A stretch of DNA of 64,000 bases, from NCBI GenBank assembly GCA_023213395.1, contig CM041465.1:87117741-87181740 (forward strand), read 5' to 3'. This stretch comes from Cycas panzhihuaensis (Eukaryota > Cycadophyta). Shown piece by piece: positions 1 to 12,386 of the stretch; position 1 is the first letter of the stretch, and every line of letters begins with the position of its first letter. Under the pieces are notes generated by a model. That model was not told the DNA's origin, made no database searches, and was given only the letters and a program-made list of their open reading frames with translations. The translations under genes were made by a program, and so were the position numbers.

Positions 1-33
1 ACACACACACACATACATGCACACACACACACA

Positions 34-66
<33 letters not shown>

Positions 67-67
67 C

Positions 68-157
<90 letters not shown>

Positions 158-205
158 TATTATTATTATTATATACATATATATATATATCACATACACA
201 CACAC

Positions 206-300
<95 letters not shown>

Positions 301-361
301 ACACTCACACACACAAATATATATTAATATTATTACACACATATTATTATACACACACACA

Positions 362-403
<42 letters not shown>

Positions 404-426
404 TCCAACACACACACACACACACA

Positions 427-457
<31 letters not shown>

Positions 458-517
458 CACAATTATGCCATTATTAAGGCACACACACACACACATGACA
501 CAGATTACACATATAAG

Positions 518-554
<37 letters not shown>

Positions 555-685
555 CACACACACATATATACACATACACACACACACACACATTGTTGTT
601 GCATATTACACACATACACACACATCATCATCAACACACACACACACATGCACACACACACACACACAACACACACACACATACG

Positions 686-723
<38 letters not shown>

Positions 724-736
724 GAGCACACACAAT

Positions 737-786
<50 letters not shown>

Positions 787-993
787 CACACACACAATGC
801 ACACACAACACACACACGACACACGCACACACACACAACACACACTGTACACACACTAACACACACACACACACACACACACACGTACACACACACCCAC
901 ACACACACACGTACCGCACGTGCACACACACAGGACAAAAATACACACACACACACACACACACACACGCACGCACACACACGCACACATGAT

Positions 994-1027
<34 letters not shown>

Positions 1028-1048
1028 CAATATTATATATGTATACGC

Positions 1049-1095
<47 letters not shown>

Positions 1096-1182
1096 TACTG
1101 CACACATGTATGTACACACACCAATAACACACACACACACACATAACTATATATTAATAATATACACACACACACACACACA

Positions 1183-1215
<33 letters not shown>

Positions 1216-1237
1216 TGACACACACACACACACACAT

Positions 1238-1333
<96 letters not shown>

Positions 1334-1352
1334 TGTACACACACACACACAC

Positions 1353-1441
<89 letters not shown>

Positions 1442-1493
1442 GCACACACACACACACACACACAATAACACACACACACACACACAACACACA

Positions 1494-1538
<45 letters not shown>

Positions 1539-1620
1539 CACACACACTACACACATCCACAATGCACACACACACATCGCATTATACATTACACATTATG
1601 CACACACATGCACATTGGAC
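1..1620. repeat. (CA)n microsatellite array, interrupted
   Basis: About 1.6 kb of nearly pure CA dinucleotide repeat on the plus strand, broken by short ATT, TAT and ATG interruptions. It starts at base 1, so it extends beyond the window. Long open frames across it (His-Thr on plus, Cys-Val on minus) are artefacts of the repeat and are not genes. A short interruption containing CATGTATGTACAC occurs near 1106 and again near 1329, which suggests that blocks of the array have been duplicated. Confidence 0.97.
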
Positions 1621-1635
1621 ACGGCCATAACACAT

Positions 1636-1970
<335 letters not shown>

Positions 1971-4345
1971 AAAATATTATTTTTTTAATAATAAGATTTT
2001 CTTTTTTAGCTTTTTTTGGGGAGTCTTTTTTTTGGGGGGGGGGAATCTAAAATTGTCCCTCCACCCCCCCACCTAAACCAAAAAAATAAAAAATAAAAAA
2101 TTATTTTTAATATTAATTATTTAATGTTAGAAGAGTAGGGGATAAGATTGGGGAGCGTTAATATTAAAAAGAGAGAGGGGGGGAGGAGGGGTGGCGAGAT
2201 TACCTCATTAAAAAGGAGATTAAAGATTTAGAAAATATAGAAGATCCAAGCTAAGTAATTAGAATAAATACTCCACTAATTTCGATATTAGATTCTCAAA
2301 CTCTAAATAATATATATGTAGACAATAGATGATAATATTTAATTTATGATTAACTTGAATAATTAATTTGATATTTTTGTATGGAATTTTTGTTTGTATT
2401 TTTGTTAATTTTTATGTTATAAATTATGAATTGATACTTTTTATATATGGGATAATATATATTTTTATAGTGTTTAAGATATATATGATAAATATATAAC
2501 TATCAATATTATATATCAAGTACAAGATTCTATATAAAGGTTATGTTGATTTTTAAAATATAGAAATCTTTATAAATATGATTGTTTAAGGGACTTTATT
2601 TTTAATTTAAATATATGAAATGTTAATATTTAAAATTTAATATAAATTTTAGAAACTCTCATAAATGCTTTATACTATTCATATCAATTTGAACATATTA
2701 GTTGTAAAATTTTGTCATTATTTACATATTTTTTAAATGCAATATTTGGTAAATGACATGCATATCATAGAATATTTAAATATTGCACATACTAACTTAC
2801 GGATAAATGTTATAAATATGGATACTTAGTGGTAGTACATACATATGAAAAAAAGCTATAAGGTTTTATATGTATTACATATATTTATATTTAGAATAAT
2901 GTAAATAATAATAATAGTAATAACAATACTTCAAAAATATAATTTTTAAAAATATACATCTTATTAGGAGTAGTTATAGCACATAGATTTAAAATAAGTC
3001 ATTTTTATAATTTGTATATCATATATAATATAATTGTATTAAATGATAATCAATTTTTAATTATATTATTACTAAAAATTGACAATTCACCCATTATTAT
3101 TTATTTTTGTTATATTTCAAGATGCTTCATGAAAATTAAAAATTTATTTCAAAAACACCTATAAAATTCAAGGATTTTTAAGAGAATATTCTATGAAATC
3201 TAAAATGACATAAATGTAATTTATAATATCAAATGTATATTGTTAAATCCATTGTAGAAAAATACTAACAGACAAATTAAAGGTTGCTCTAGTCATTTTC
3301 TATAGTAACACTTGATTTCACATCATTAAGTCCTCCTTAGATTCAATTACTCTTTGTTCATCTAGTTTCCAAGCCACATAAAAGAATTTAACCTTTATTT
3401 TGAATTACTAGATGAAGGAAAACTCTACTTAGTAATAAGATAGAGTTATGGATGCCTGTATGTGGTTGAAATGATGGCAACAAGGCATCTTCTTCAAATG
3501 TAGATATAGAGTTATATACTTGAAATGAAGTAAATAACTAGAATTTGAAGTGTTGAAATTTAAATTGAGTGAATGTTGAATCACATAGATGAAGACCATC
3601 AAAATATCATATAAACCACATTGATTATAAAAGACTTATTAGACACATATACAATTGATGGACATAGGTGGACATAACACATGGAGAGATTTGGCAATTT
3701 TTTAAGATGCTAGTGATTTAATTGAAACATTATCCCAAGCCCTTTGTGATATTAGCACTTGGTCATATGGAATGTTGCATGTAACCAACAACCTTAGTGA
3801 AAGGGCCTTAACCCCTATTTTCTTATTGCTCTCAATTTTTTATGACATGTTATTACTCTTTTAGCTATGACTTTGTCTATAAACATTAGTTTTTTAAACT
3901 ATTAGTTGCATTGGAAAGCCAATTTTGATGTCTTCAAAATGAGTTGTTGCAAGACTATATAGAGTTTTATTCTATGCTATATTTTTAAGTGTATCATTTA
4001 CTCAAGATTGAAACTATAAGTGATTAATGATGGAAAGCCTTTCGAATTTTACCATTAGTTATTATATGCAAATTTATAAGGCCAAATAATATTCCTATAG
4101 ATAAGGATATAGCCACAACATATTTAATTGACTATTATTACAAGAAGAAAACACTTGGTAGTAGAGAAAAAAGGCCCAATAAAAAAGAAGCTCATAAGTA
4201 AACAAAGAGAGTAATAAGTACATAAGAAATAGTCTATTGTTAAGAAAAGCAAAATGGAAATAATTAAAGTGAATGATCTTAGCAAGGAGAAGACCATACA
4301 TGAAACAAGGCGAAGAGTCATGCATTAATGAGATAATTACAAGGA
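1971..4345. other. AT-rich spacer without a recognisable gene
   Basis: After homopolymer runs at 1980-2100 this is AT-rich DNA with no long ORF that looks coding and no recognisable element ends. The minus-strand frame near 4095-4364 starts inside the adjacent LTR and has low-complexity hydrophobic content, so I regard it as chance. The last five bases (4346-4350, GTCTT) are the target-site duplication of element A. Confidence 0.7.
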
Positions 4346-4350
4346 GTCTT

Positions 4351-4813
4351 TGTGCGCGCCTCAATCATGCTCAGACAAAATGTAAAGAGAGAGACACACA
4401 CATTGGGGTAAATTCATCGAGAATTATTTACTCAAACATGGCACTGCGTCTGGTCCTCTCACAACCACACGCCTGCCAAACAGTACAGAAAGGCTGCCTC
4501 ACACGTGGCAGAACTCTATTACAAAGACATATAAGCAAACTAAAGTACATTCCACACAGTGCGGTTTTCATTTTTTATACTCTTTTTAGGAACGTTACAT
4601 AACTGTTTCGGAGAGTAAGTTACTTTCCCAACTGTCATGGGTGCGCCATTGCCGATAGACCCATTCCTGCTGAATAGTAGTAGCTGCCAGCGCCTCCGCA
4701 CTCGTAGAAGCTGTCAGACTCAGAGCTTAGCTCCAGTAGCTTGTAGCGACTGTAGTAGCTCGGTAGTCTCAGAGTAGCCTTGTAGTAGTTGTAATAACAA
4801 AATCAACTACACA
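4351..4813 (-). repeat. 3' LTR of element A
   Basis: 463 bp, in direct orientation with 13747-14203. The first ~130 bp and the central block around 4510-4600 match closely, while the stretch at 4605-4770 is clearly diverged. The plus-strand motif TTTTTTATACTC (about 4571-4582) reads as a TATA-box-like sequence on the coding strand. TSD GTCTT lies immediately outside at 4346-4350. Confidence 0.93.
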
Positions 4814-4823
4814 TCTTCCTCAC
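4814..4823 (-). other. Polypurine tract of element A
   Basis: Directly inside the 3' LTR the minus strand reads GTGAGGAAGA. This short purine run is in the position where plus-strand DNA priming occurs in LTR elements. Confidence 0.6.
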
Positions 4824-5028
4824 ACTGCTTTTGAACAAGTAGCATACTTGTTCATACAAAAAGAAATTTAACGCCTCTCTTGTATTTTTATTCGTTCGCG
4901 GCGTATATATTCCATTTTTGGTTCTACAATATGAGGACGTATTTTTAATCCTTTCTGTCTCAAATATTTACACAGCATTACAACATCATGCATTGTATCT
5001 ATTTAGGCAATGTCACTGCTCTCCGATT

Positions 5029-6556
5029 TTAATTGGTCGGTTTCTGATTCCCCATGTTGACCCTTTCCATTAATTCTAGGCATTCTCTGAAAGCTTTACG
5101 CTCTTTCCAAAGGTTCTGCAGTTGTTCAATCTTCGACGATTTGATGATCCATGCTCCCAGCCAGTGGTAGACTGGTTGCATGTCTTCTAGAATGTGTTTA
5201 TCAAACCTTTTCCGACCGCCAAATGGGGTCTCGACTTCATGAACATTATCCACCCAATTAAGATGAATGCCTTTAGAGATTCCAACTTATTTTTCGTGAT
5301 TTGATGAACTGCTTTTAACGATTCATCGTGTTTTGCCCTTTTAATTCGGTAACTAATTGCCTAGTTACCTTTGCCAAAAAAGATGTCTTCCAAGTTGTGA
5401 TGTCTTGTGCATCACATTCCATTGGATCCAACCCTTCCTCTAACGCTTCCTTATTTGTGTTAAATTCTACTTCCAGAGGTTGGTTATCAAAAATTTCTAA
5501 AATTTGTCGCCTTCTTTTCTCTTGCTCAGCTGCTTTACGTTTCCTCTCTACTACGACTTCCTCCTCTGTTGCAGTTTTTCGCTTCTTCTCTGCTATGACT
5601 GTCGGTCCTTCATCTGCTACAGTCTCCTGCCTGCCTATTTCTGTCCTGCTATCTTATCTTCTTACTTCCTCTACTTCAAGCATGTCCTGAAATTGCTCCA
5701 CGCCCGCTACTTCTACCACTATGGCTGCGTCTTCAATCCTGAAACTTGTTCCTGGTTCCCAATCTATCTTCTCCTTCCCCTTCTCCGTTGCTGGCTGTGG
5801 AATTCCAGGTGCCACTTCGCTTGCTTGATACATTTTCTCAATCCAAGCTTGTACTTGGACTTGCTCTCTTTCCCATTTTCCTACTTTTTCATTCGTCCAA
5901 ATTGCTAGCTGGGATCATCACCTTTACGTCCCATTGGGCATCCTTATACCCGGACACTAGAATAAGAGAATACCCTGCAAAATTGTTACATAATAAAACG
6001 GGACTGGTTTGCTTGCTCTCCTAATGGCTTATAGGGCATCCAAAAGCTTTTGCTTTATAAACTTCGCCCAATTGAATACTTTCCCCTACGCCATCTCATT
6101 CAACATAGTTCACAGATTGCTTGGAGCGTATGCATTCTTTTGTATAAGAATGATCTTTAAAAAAATTAACTGGGCAAGAAAACACTTGCTTGAATCTTCT
6201 ATGCCCGTAATTCAGATTCTGGCCGATGTTGCATCACTACTCGCTGCCTCCATTATTCTTGCTGCCTCCTCACGCGACAGCAAACTATCCCTGCGAATTT
6301 CTGCTCTTTTGTTCGGCAGACCAGTGGTTGCCATTAGTATTTCTTCTGTGATCTGCACCATCTGTGGGTGCTTCGCCAACAAGGGAAGTAATCACTACAT
6401 GAATTCTTCCACATTCCCAAAAATGCTGACCGTCACAAATCTGTGTAACTCCGTTTGACAGAGTAATTGACGTCTTCTGTCATCTTGCAGAATCACTGTC
6501 CATTCTTCGCGAATTCGGCTCTCGTCATTTTCCCAGACTAAAATCGTAGGCATCAT
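5029..6556 (-). pseudogene. Extra 3' ORF of element A, decayed, unknown function
   Basis: Between integrase and the 3' LTR the minus strand carries a broken coding region of about 1.5 kb in the same sense as gag-pol. Pieces seen: 6556-6395, opening with two Met codons and including VWENDESRIREEW; 6394-6212 in another frame, including QMVQITEEIL; a stretch near 6120-5970 with NWAKFIKQKLLDA; an E/K/R-rich probable coiled-coil near 5640-5480; and a C-terminal piece 5253-5029 with VYHWLGAWIIKSSKIEQLQ, ending in a stop. Plus-strand ORFs here are antisense shadows. I do not recognise the family. Extra ORFs downstream of integrase are known in plant Gypsy elements (Tat and Athila lineages). There is no visible signal peptide or membrane segment to support an envelope-like protein. 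Confidence 0.55.
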
Positions 6557-6893
6557 TTCTGTTGTACTTGTTATGTTTACCTTGTCTTGGCTGTTACACT
6601 ACTATTTATTATACTTGTTGCTTCCCCAGTTTTTTCAAACTTGCGGCGCCCAAAACCAGTGGTGGTATTGGTCGTGGTCGTTAAAGGCTTAAAGGCCTTG
6701 TCTCTTCAACTCTCATCAAATCATGTAATCACGATTTCCATGAATATTTCATTATGGTAGTATTAATTATCAATCACGTCATACACTCATTGCTGCTTTT
6801 AAATTTACGCGCCCTCAAGCTTTTTCCTTTCGTCTTGTCCTTTATCGCCCGCCACATCTTGGCGCCACGTCCATCAGTTTATTCCGAATCGTA

Positions 6894-7070
6894 CCTGATG
6901 CAGCTGCCGTCCACATCCTGTCTTGATGATGCCGCTGCTGTCCACGTCCCGCCTTGATGATACTGTCCACGTCCCGCCTTGATAACGCAGCTGCTATCCC
7001 GCCTTAATGACGTAGCTGTTGTCCACATCACGTCTTGATGACACAGCTGTTGTCCACATCTGTGTAGCTG
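6894..7070. repeat. 25-31 bp minisatellite inside element A
   Basis: About six imperfect tandem units built around CTTGATGA, then GCTGCTGTCCAC and GTCCCGC, lie between the end of integrase and the extra ORF. Units are 25, 28 or 31 bp long, with clear internal deletions in the third and fourth copies. Tandem arrays in this non-coding part of the element have precedent in plant Tat-type elements. Confidence 0.75.
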
Positions 7071-7305
7071 CTATTCTTTTCATGCTATTCCTACCTACTG
7101 TCTGCATCTTGTCCTTTTATAATGTGTCTGCTGTCTTCGTCTAGCCTTCATATTGTTTCTTGATAATGGTGGATTTACCCCCCGTTTTTTTTTTCTTTTT
7201 TTTTTTTTACATTCTGTATAGTTTCAGTCTGCTACCATTGACTAGTTTAGTCAATGGCTGTCCATCTAACTGTTGTAACCTAACTGATCCATTTTCATAA
7301 ATATA

Positions 7306-8345
7306 TTAAATTCTGTATGGTCCTAACCATCTAATTTTCATCTTTCCTGGTTTAAATTTGAACTTACTGTCATACAATAATACCAAATCATTTACCTTAA
7401 ATTCAGGTTTTTTTATGTGGCGATCATGCCAGGCTTTTCGTCTTTTCTTTTCAATCCTTAATTCCCATAGTGCTCGTGCTCGGGTTTCATCCAGCTTCAT
7501 CAACTGGATCAACAGCTGGTCAAGGGATGTTTCTGGGTTTGTCCTAAGGTATTGGGCCACTCGGGCTTTCTCGCTTGAAACTCAAGAGGAACCACGCCTC
7601 CAATCCATATACCAATTAAAATGGTGTCTGCATTTGTGAGATCGCTTTACTGCCTACCCGCCCAGAGGACCGAATGTAACTTTTTCCGCCTACGGTTCGT
7701 TGTCCATTGCAGATTTTCATCAAAGCAATCTTCAAAATTTTATTCGTACTTTCTACCTGCCCGTTTGCTCTGGGATAATACGGTGAGGATCGTCGATGTT
7801 GAATGAAAAATTCTGTAGTTAAATATCTGATTGTCTGATTCAAGAAGGCTCCTCCTTGATCAGACACTATCTCCAACGGACAACCAAACCTAATAATAAT
7901 AACTTCATATAAGAAGTGAGTTGTGCTTCTTGCATCACATTTTTTCATTGGTTTTGCCTCAATCCATTTTGTCAAAAAATCTGTGGCCACCAATATGTAC
8001 CTTGCATTCATTTTCCTTGCTGGTGGACTGATTGGTCCAACAAAATCTAATCCCCATTTTTCAAATGGGGCCTGGGCCAGTATTAGATGAAGTGGCATAA
8101 AATTCTATTTTGATGGTTTACCTGCTCTTTGGCAGATGTCATAGGTTTTTACCTATTTCTCTGCATCCTCGAACAGTGTAGGCTACCATAACCCTGTTGT
8201 CAACACTTTTCTGGCTGTGACTTCTCCTCCATGATGCATTGCAGTTATTCCTTCGTGAGCCTCTTTCAGCAACGATTCTACTTCATGTTGAAGTATGCAC
8301 CTTCGCAGGATTCCATCAGGTCCCAGTTTATATAACATACCACCT
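7306..8345 (-). pseudogene. Integrase of element A (broken)
   Basis: This would be the DDE integrase that inserts element cDNA. The N-terminal zinc-binding part (about 8345-8104) carries HEG...HHGGEVTARKVL and a YDICQR motif in which the first expected Cys is Tyr, with stops between it and the core. The core at 8098-7616 has WGLDFVGP, SDQGGAF and QVEST, which contribute the D, D and E residues in the expected order. After a frame break near 7600 the C-terminal piece 7560-7306 has the conserved KIRWLGPYRI motif (GPY/F module), and similarity runs on to about 7215. No chromodomain follows. The identity is firm. The breaks and the Cys loss make it inactive. Confidence 0.88.
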
Positions 8346-8350
8346 ATTAA

Positions 8351-9820
8351 TTAGAATGGAAAGGTTTTCTTAATAAAACTTTTCCTTTCAGCTCTTTCCA
8401 ATCCTTGGGGTGTTTGCCCTATGGTTAAATATTCTGCAATCTCCCTGTACCATGCCGGCACAGCTTCTATGGAGAATAATTTGTGATCTGGAAAATTATC
8501 AAATACTCCCTTACCTTTTCCATTATCCTTTATGCGCGATAATTGATCTGGTATGATGTGTTTCTCTCCCTTTTTCACCATGATTTTGAACATGAATTCT
8601 TGGAACAACATTAGCCAGCAGCTAATTCTCCCCTGCAAAATTAGTTTATTAATCAAATACTGAAGGGCTTGATGATCCACAAAAAATACGAATGGATTTG
8701 CTAACAAGTAAGGTCGAAACTTCTGCAAGTCATACACCATGCCTAATCCTTCTCGTTCTGTAACTGTATAGTTACGCTCAGTGGATGTCAACTTTCTACT
8801 TGCAAAACCAATTGGAAGATCTATTTTTTCATCTTCCGGTTGGGCCAACACACAGCCAATGGCATAGAGTGATGCATCAACATGGACATGGGATGGTTTG
8901 TTCCAGTCTAGAAATTTAAGCACAGGAGCTTCGACTATCTTCTTCTTCAAAGCATCCAAAGATAGTTGTTGTTGAAGTGTCCATTCCCATTTCACAGTTT
9001 TTTTTAACAAGGATTCTAGAGGATGGGCTATCTGAGCATAGTTTCTTATAAATTTCCGGTAATAGCTGGTCATTCCCAAGAAACATTTCAAATTTTTTTG
9101 CATCCGGGGAACAGAAATTTTTAAAATTACCTCTACTTTTTCTAGGTCAGTTTTCAATCCATCCTTTGAGACAATATGCCCCAGCAATGATCCAAATAGT
9201 ACCAAAAAGATACATTTGTCTAGATTTAAGCATAACCTGCTTTCCCTGCATAATTCTAACATTAGCCTTAATTGAGACAAATGTTTCTCTATCGTACTAT
9301 ACAGAGTCCAATCATCTACAAACACCTCCACTGCTTTGCCCAATAACTTCTTGAAGATGTTTAAAATCACTCTTTGAAAAGTTGCAGGAGCATTTGTCAG
9401 CCCAAATGGCATGATTCTATATGCATATGTCCCCCATTCCATAGCAAATGTTATTTTCAGTTGGTCTTCAAGTGCAATACGTACTTGATTATAACCATTG
9501 AAACCATCTATAAAGGAGAAAATCTCATGTCCTGCTACTTTTTCCAATACATCTTCCATGAAGGGTATGGGGAATGGATCTTTCTTCATAGCTTTATTCA
9601 AAGCTCTATAATTTACGCAAATGCGTAATTTTCCACTCTTTTTGGGTACCACCACCACCGGGCTTACCCATTCACTATTTTCAACTTCAAATATGTATCC
9701 GGCTTCTAAAAGTTTGTCTAATTCTATCTTTACTTGCTCCTTGTAGCGTGGATTCATTCTATAAGGTCTTTGCCTTACTGGTTTTGTATCTTCCATTAGC
9801 TCAATTTTGTGTTCCCCCAC
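8351..9820 (-). CDS. Reverse transcriptase-RNase H of element A
   Basis: A 489-residue open frame without internal stops, the best preserved gene in the window. RT hallmarks in order: WVSPVVVVPKKSGKLRICVN, then FSFIDGFNGYNQV (first catalytic Asp), MPFGLTNAPATFQRV, and FVDDWTLYS with the intact catalytic DD pair. The connection and RNase H follow with HVDASLYAIG (Asp), a TEREGLGM motif (Glu), FVDHQALQYL (Asp) and PDQLSR near the end. It copies the element RNA into DNA and degrades the template. It was probably part of a gag-pol polyprotein, so the Met at 9820 is only the first Met in the frame. The protease lies upstream in another frame. Confidence 0.95.
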   Translation of the reverse strand: MGEHKIELMEDTKPVRQRPYRMNPRYKEQVKIELDKLLEAGYIFEVENSEWVSPVVVVPKKSGKLRICVNYRALNKAMKKDPFPIPFMEDVLEKVAGHEIFSFIDGFNGYNQVRIALEDQLKITFAMEWGTYAYRIMPFGLTNAPATFQRVILNIFKKLLGKAVEVFVDDWTLYSTIEKHLSQLRLMLELCRESRLCLNLDKCIFLVLFGSLLGHIVSKDGLKTDLEKVEVILKISVPRMQKNLKCFLGMTSYYRKFIRNYAQIAHPLESLLKKTVKWEWTLQQQLSLDALKKKIVEAPVLKFLDWNKPSHVHVDASLYAIGCVLAQPEDEKIDLPIGFASRKLTSTERNYTVTEREGLGMVYDLQKFRPYLLANPFVFFVDHQALQYLINKLILQGRISCWLMLFQEFMFKIMVKKGEKHIIPDQLSRIKDNGKGKGVFDNFPDHKLFSIEAVPAWYREIAEYLTIGQTPQGLERAERKSFIKKTFPF

Positions 9821-10326
9821 TCGAGGAATTCCCTTTAGGTCTTTATAAGACCATGTAAAGACATCCTTAAATTCTTGAAAAAGAGAAACAACTACTTTTA
9901 TTATTGTAGGTTCCCAATAGTTACCTAATTGTATGCACTTTGGATTATCTTCTGTCCCTACATTAATGAGCTTAAGCTGAAGTTCTTCCTTTTGAACAGA
10001 TTTCCCATCTGATTTTAATTCATAGGCTGGTGTTTACAAAATCTCTTTATTTCCATACTCAATGAAAGAATATGCTTTTAGGAAAATTCCTTTCTTCCTT
10101 TAAATCTTCTTCAGAGCATGTCACACTTTTAGACAATTCATACAAATAATCATTTTGCACTTTATTGAAAGGAAGAATTACATTATCCTCTTTGGAATCC
10201 CATAATACATTGTTACCTTCACTTGATTTATCCGCACATAATTCCATTAGGTAACATTTTGAGGACTCCCGCTTTCTTCCCAAGCCGATTGCAACCAACA
10301 AGCAAATATGCGGATGAAGTCTCGCT

Positions 10327-10857
10327 TCATCTGTGGAGGGTCTTCAATGCTTGAAATGCGGTCTCCGAGCAGGGGACTTCATTGTTATGGTCATGATGCG
10401 TGGTTGAGGACATTCTATCTTCATCTTCAATCTTTTCAACTGCGGACCATCCGAACATTGAGGCAATACAACTTTTTCCCCGCAATACAAAGTAAAGGTC
10501 AATCTTCCCCAATCTTGTAAGGCCTTTGTTGCTAGCAACCACTACCGCCTCTAGCAAGTGTCGGATATGTTCTATTATGATCTTGCATCCCGACAACCGC
10601 AAAATCTAATTGAACCGTAATTCCTCGCCACGATTCGGAACATCCATTAAGGACCCCATGGGTCGAATCTGCACTTGGTTTACTAACCGAATTGTATAGT
10701 CTGGGGAAACCAACTTTGGCCATCCCAAGGAAACCCAAGAGGATTCAGGAAGTACATTTACTCCCGACCCACCATCCACCACTGTTTTACATATCAAAGT
10801 TCCTAGCAACATCATTGGGACCCGTGGGTCGATTGCATCCATTTTCGTTGTTCTCAC
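10327..10857 (-). pseudogene. Aspartic protease region of element A, frameshifted
   Basis: The retropepsin that would mature the Gag-Pol polyprotein. The frame 10857-10606 contains VVDGGSGVNVLPESSW, the plant Gypsy active-site motif with the catalytic Asp retained, preceded by PRVPMMLLGTLICK. The C-terminal half continues in other frames (for example VVGMQDHNRTYPTL near 10600-10550), so at least one frameshift separates the flap and second half. The 10327-10602 frame and the plus-strand ORF at 10308 look like run-on or shadow frames. Only the Asp-loop is diagnostic. Confidence 0.75.
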
Positions 10858-11230
10858 ATCGGTTTTTCTATGTGATGCAGAAAATAACTAGCTTCCCACC
10901 ATTTAAAAATCACAGAGATTGGAATAGATATACCTGATTCCATCAGCAATTCTTTTACCATTTGTAACTTTTGCCAAGGATTTTGCTCCTCATGTGCTAA
11001 TGGTCTTCTCTGGTATACATTTCCTTTAAATCGATTCGCTTGTTGCATTTCCTCCAATTGTATTATCCTTGTTGCCTCTTGTATTACATCAACACTTCCT
11101 TCTCTTTTCTCTCTGGTCCGAAAATTTGTTGTTTCATCAAGTTTGTGGCTTTCCCACTTCTCGTCTGTACATAAACTAGCTTTTCCTTATCTGGAATTTT
11201 TGTAGCCAAGTTTGAAGTTTGTATCTTAGG

Positions 11231-12377
11231 ACCAAGATTATTTGGACAGTTTGCCCATTCATGATCTACTGGGCCACACTCTTCACAGATATAATATTTT
11301 CCCTATTTCTCCAGTGGACAGTCTGTTCTAAAATGTCCCCATCTTGAACACAGGTGGCAGCGCACTGGTTTTGTCTTCCCTTTATATTGCTTAAAGGAAG
11401 AATTCTCCTTTTTCTGGTAAAAGGATTCTCTTGGTGGATTTCTGTAATAACACTCCCATGTATTATGATTTTCTCTCCTACAGATCTCACACCATTTCTT
11501 CTCTCTTTGTTGATGTTCATTTCTAAAATGACCCTGCTGTCCGCAGGGAGGTGGACACCACACATTTTCTCGTGCTTTCCCCAGTTTTAATTTAGCTATT
11601 TCACTCCTTAACTTTTCAATCTCATCATTCTGCTGAATTTCAGCAGGTGGTACAAGGGACTGTTGTTTCAGCAATTCCAATTCTTTTTTCAGCTTCTCGA
11701 TTTCTGGATTTATGGTCCATAAGGATGGTTGTCCTATATTCTGGATTCCATTGTATGCTGTCCTTGTCTGATTTTCAAACCGCAGCGCTAATTCTTTAAC
11801 TTGTTCATAGTTACTTAAGGGATGAAACATGATTTTTTCCTTTAAATGTGGTAATAACCCTTGTACAAAATATTTAAGTGACAGCATCGGATTCATTGGG
11901 ACAAGAGGATCCATTTTATTTAATATGATTCTCAATCTACCATCAAAATCATTAATCGACTCACCTGGAATTTGTCTGATTTCTTCCAGGGCCTGAAATA
12001 CCGCCATTGGATCTCTTAATCTTTAGAATCATCGTAAATTTTGTTTGGACTGTTTCCCAACTGGGATTCATTACTGCAACATACTGGTACCACGCGATCG
12101 TTGTTCCTCGCAATGTGAAAAAGAATCTAGCCTTAATTTCTTCTCGATCCTTCACTTTCTTAATTTTCAACATATTAGAGAACAAAGCGAGGTGATCTTT
12201 GGGGTCTCCAGAACCATCGAACTGAAGATGTCCAAACATAGCATCATTTTGTACCACCACATATGGGAAAATTGTTTGACTTCCCCCACTTCCTTGTGAC
12301 ATTGTTCTTGGAGCTGAAGAACCTGGTCTTGCTGGGTCAATTACATTCAATTCGTTCTCATTGCCTTCCTGCCTCAA
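11231..12377 (-). pseudogene. gag of element A with three zinc knuckles, frameshifted
   Basis: The capsid/nucleocapsid precursor that would package element RNA. Frame 12377-11961 holds the N-terminal capsid part (FDGSGDPKDHLALFSNML, ARFFFTLRGTTIAWY). A shift near 12000 moves to frame 12007-11303, with IPGESINDFDGRLR, YFVQGLLPHLKEKI and a Lys/Glu-rich helix. CCHC knuckles follow: CEICRRENHNTWEC, then CHLCSRWGHFRTDC, then after a stop a third, CEECGPVDHEWANC, at 11287-11246. Three knuckles are more than the usual one or two. Protease follows about 400 bp further on. Confidence 0.87.
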
Positions 12378-12386
12378 CGTTGCGCT

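Noticed and set aside
5328-6458. Plus-strand ORFs (5328-5690, 5504-5908, 5746-6024, 6009-6458)
   Set aside because: They lie antisense to the decayed extra ORF of element A. Their Ser/Phe/Leu-rich composition is what the reverse of Lys/Glu-rich code looks like.
4814-7215. Extra ORF of element A as an envelope-like gene
   Set aside because: I see no signal peptide, transmembrane segment or cysteine pattern in the pieces, only charged and mixed soluble-looking segments.
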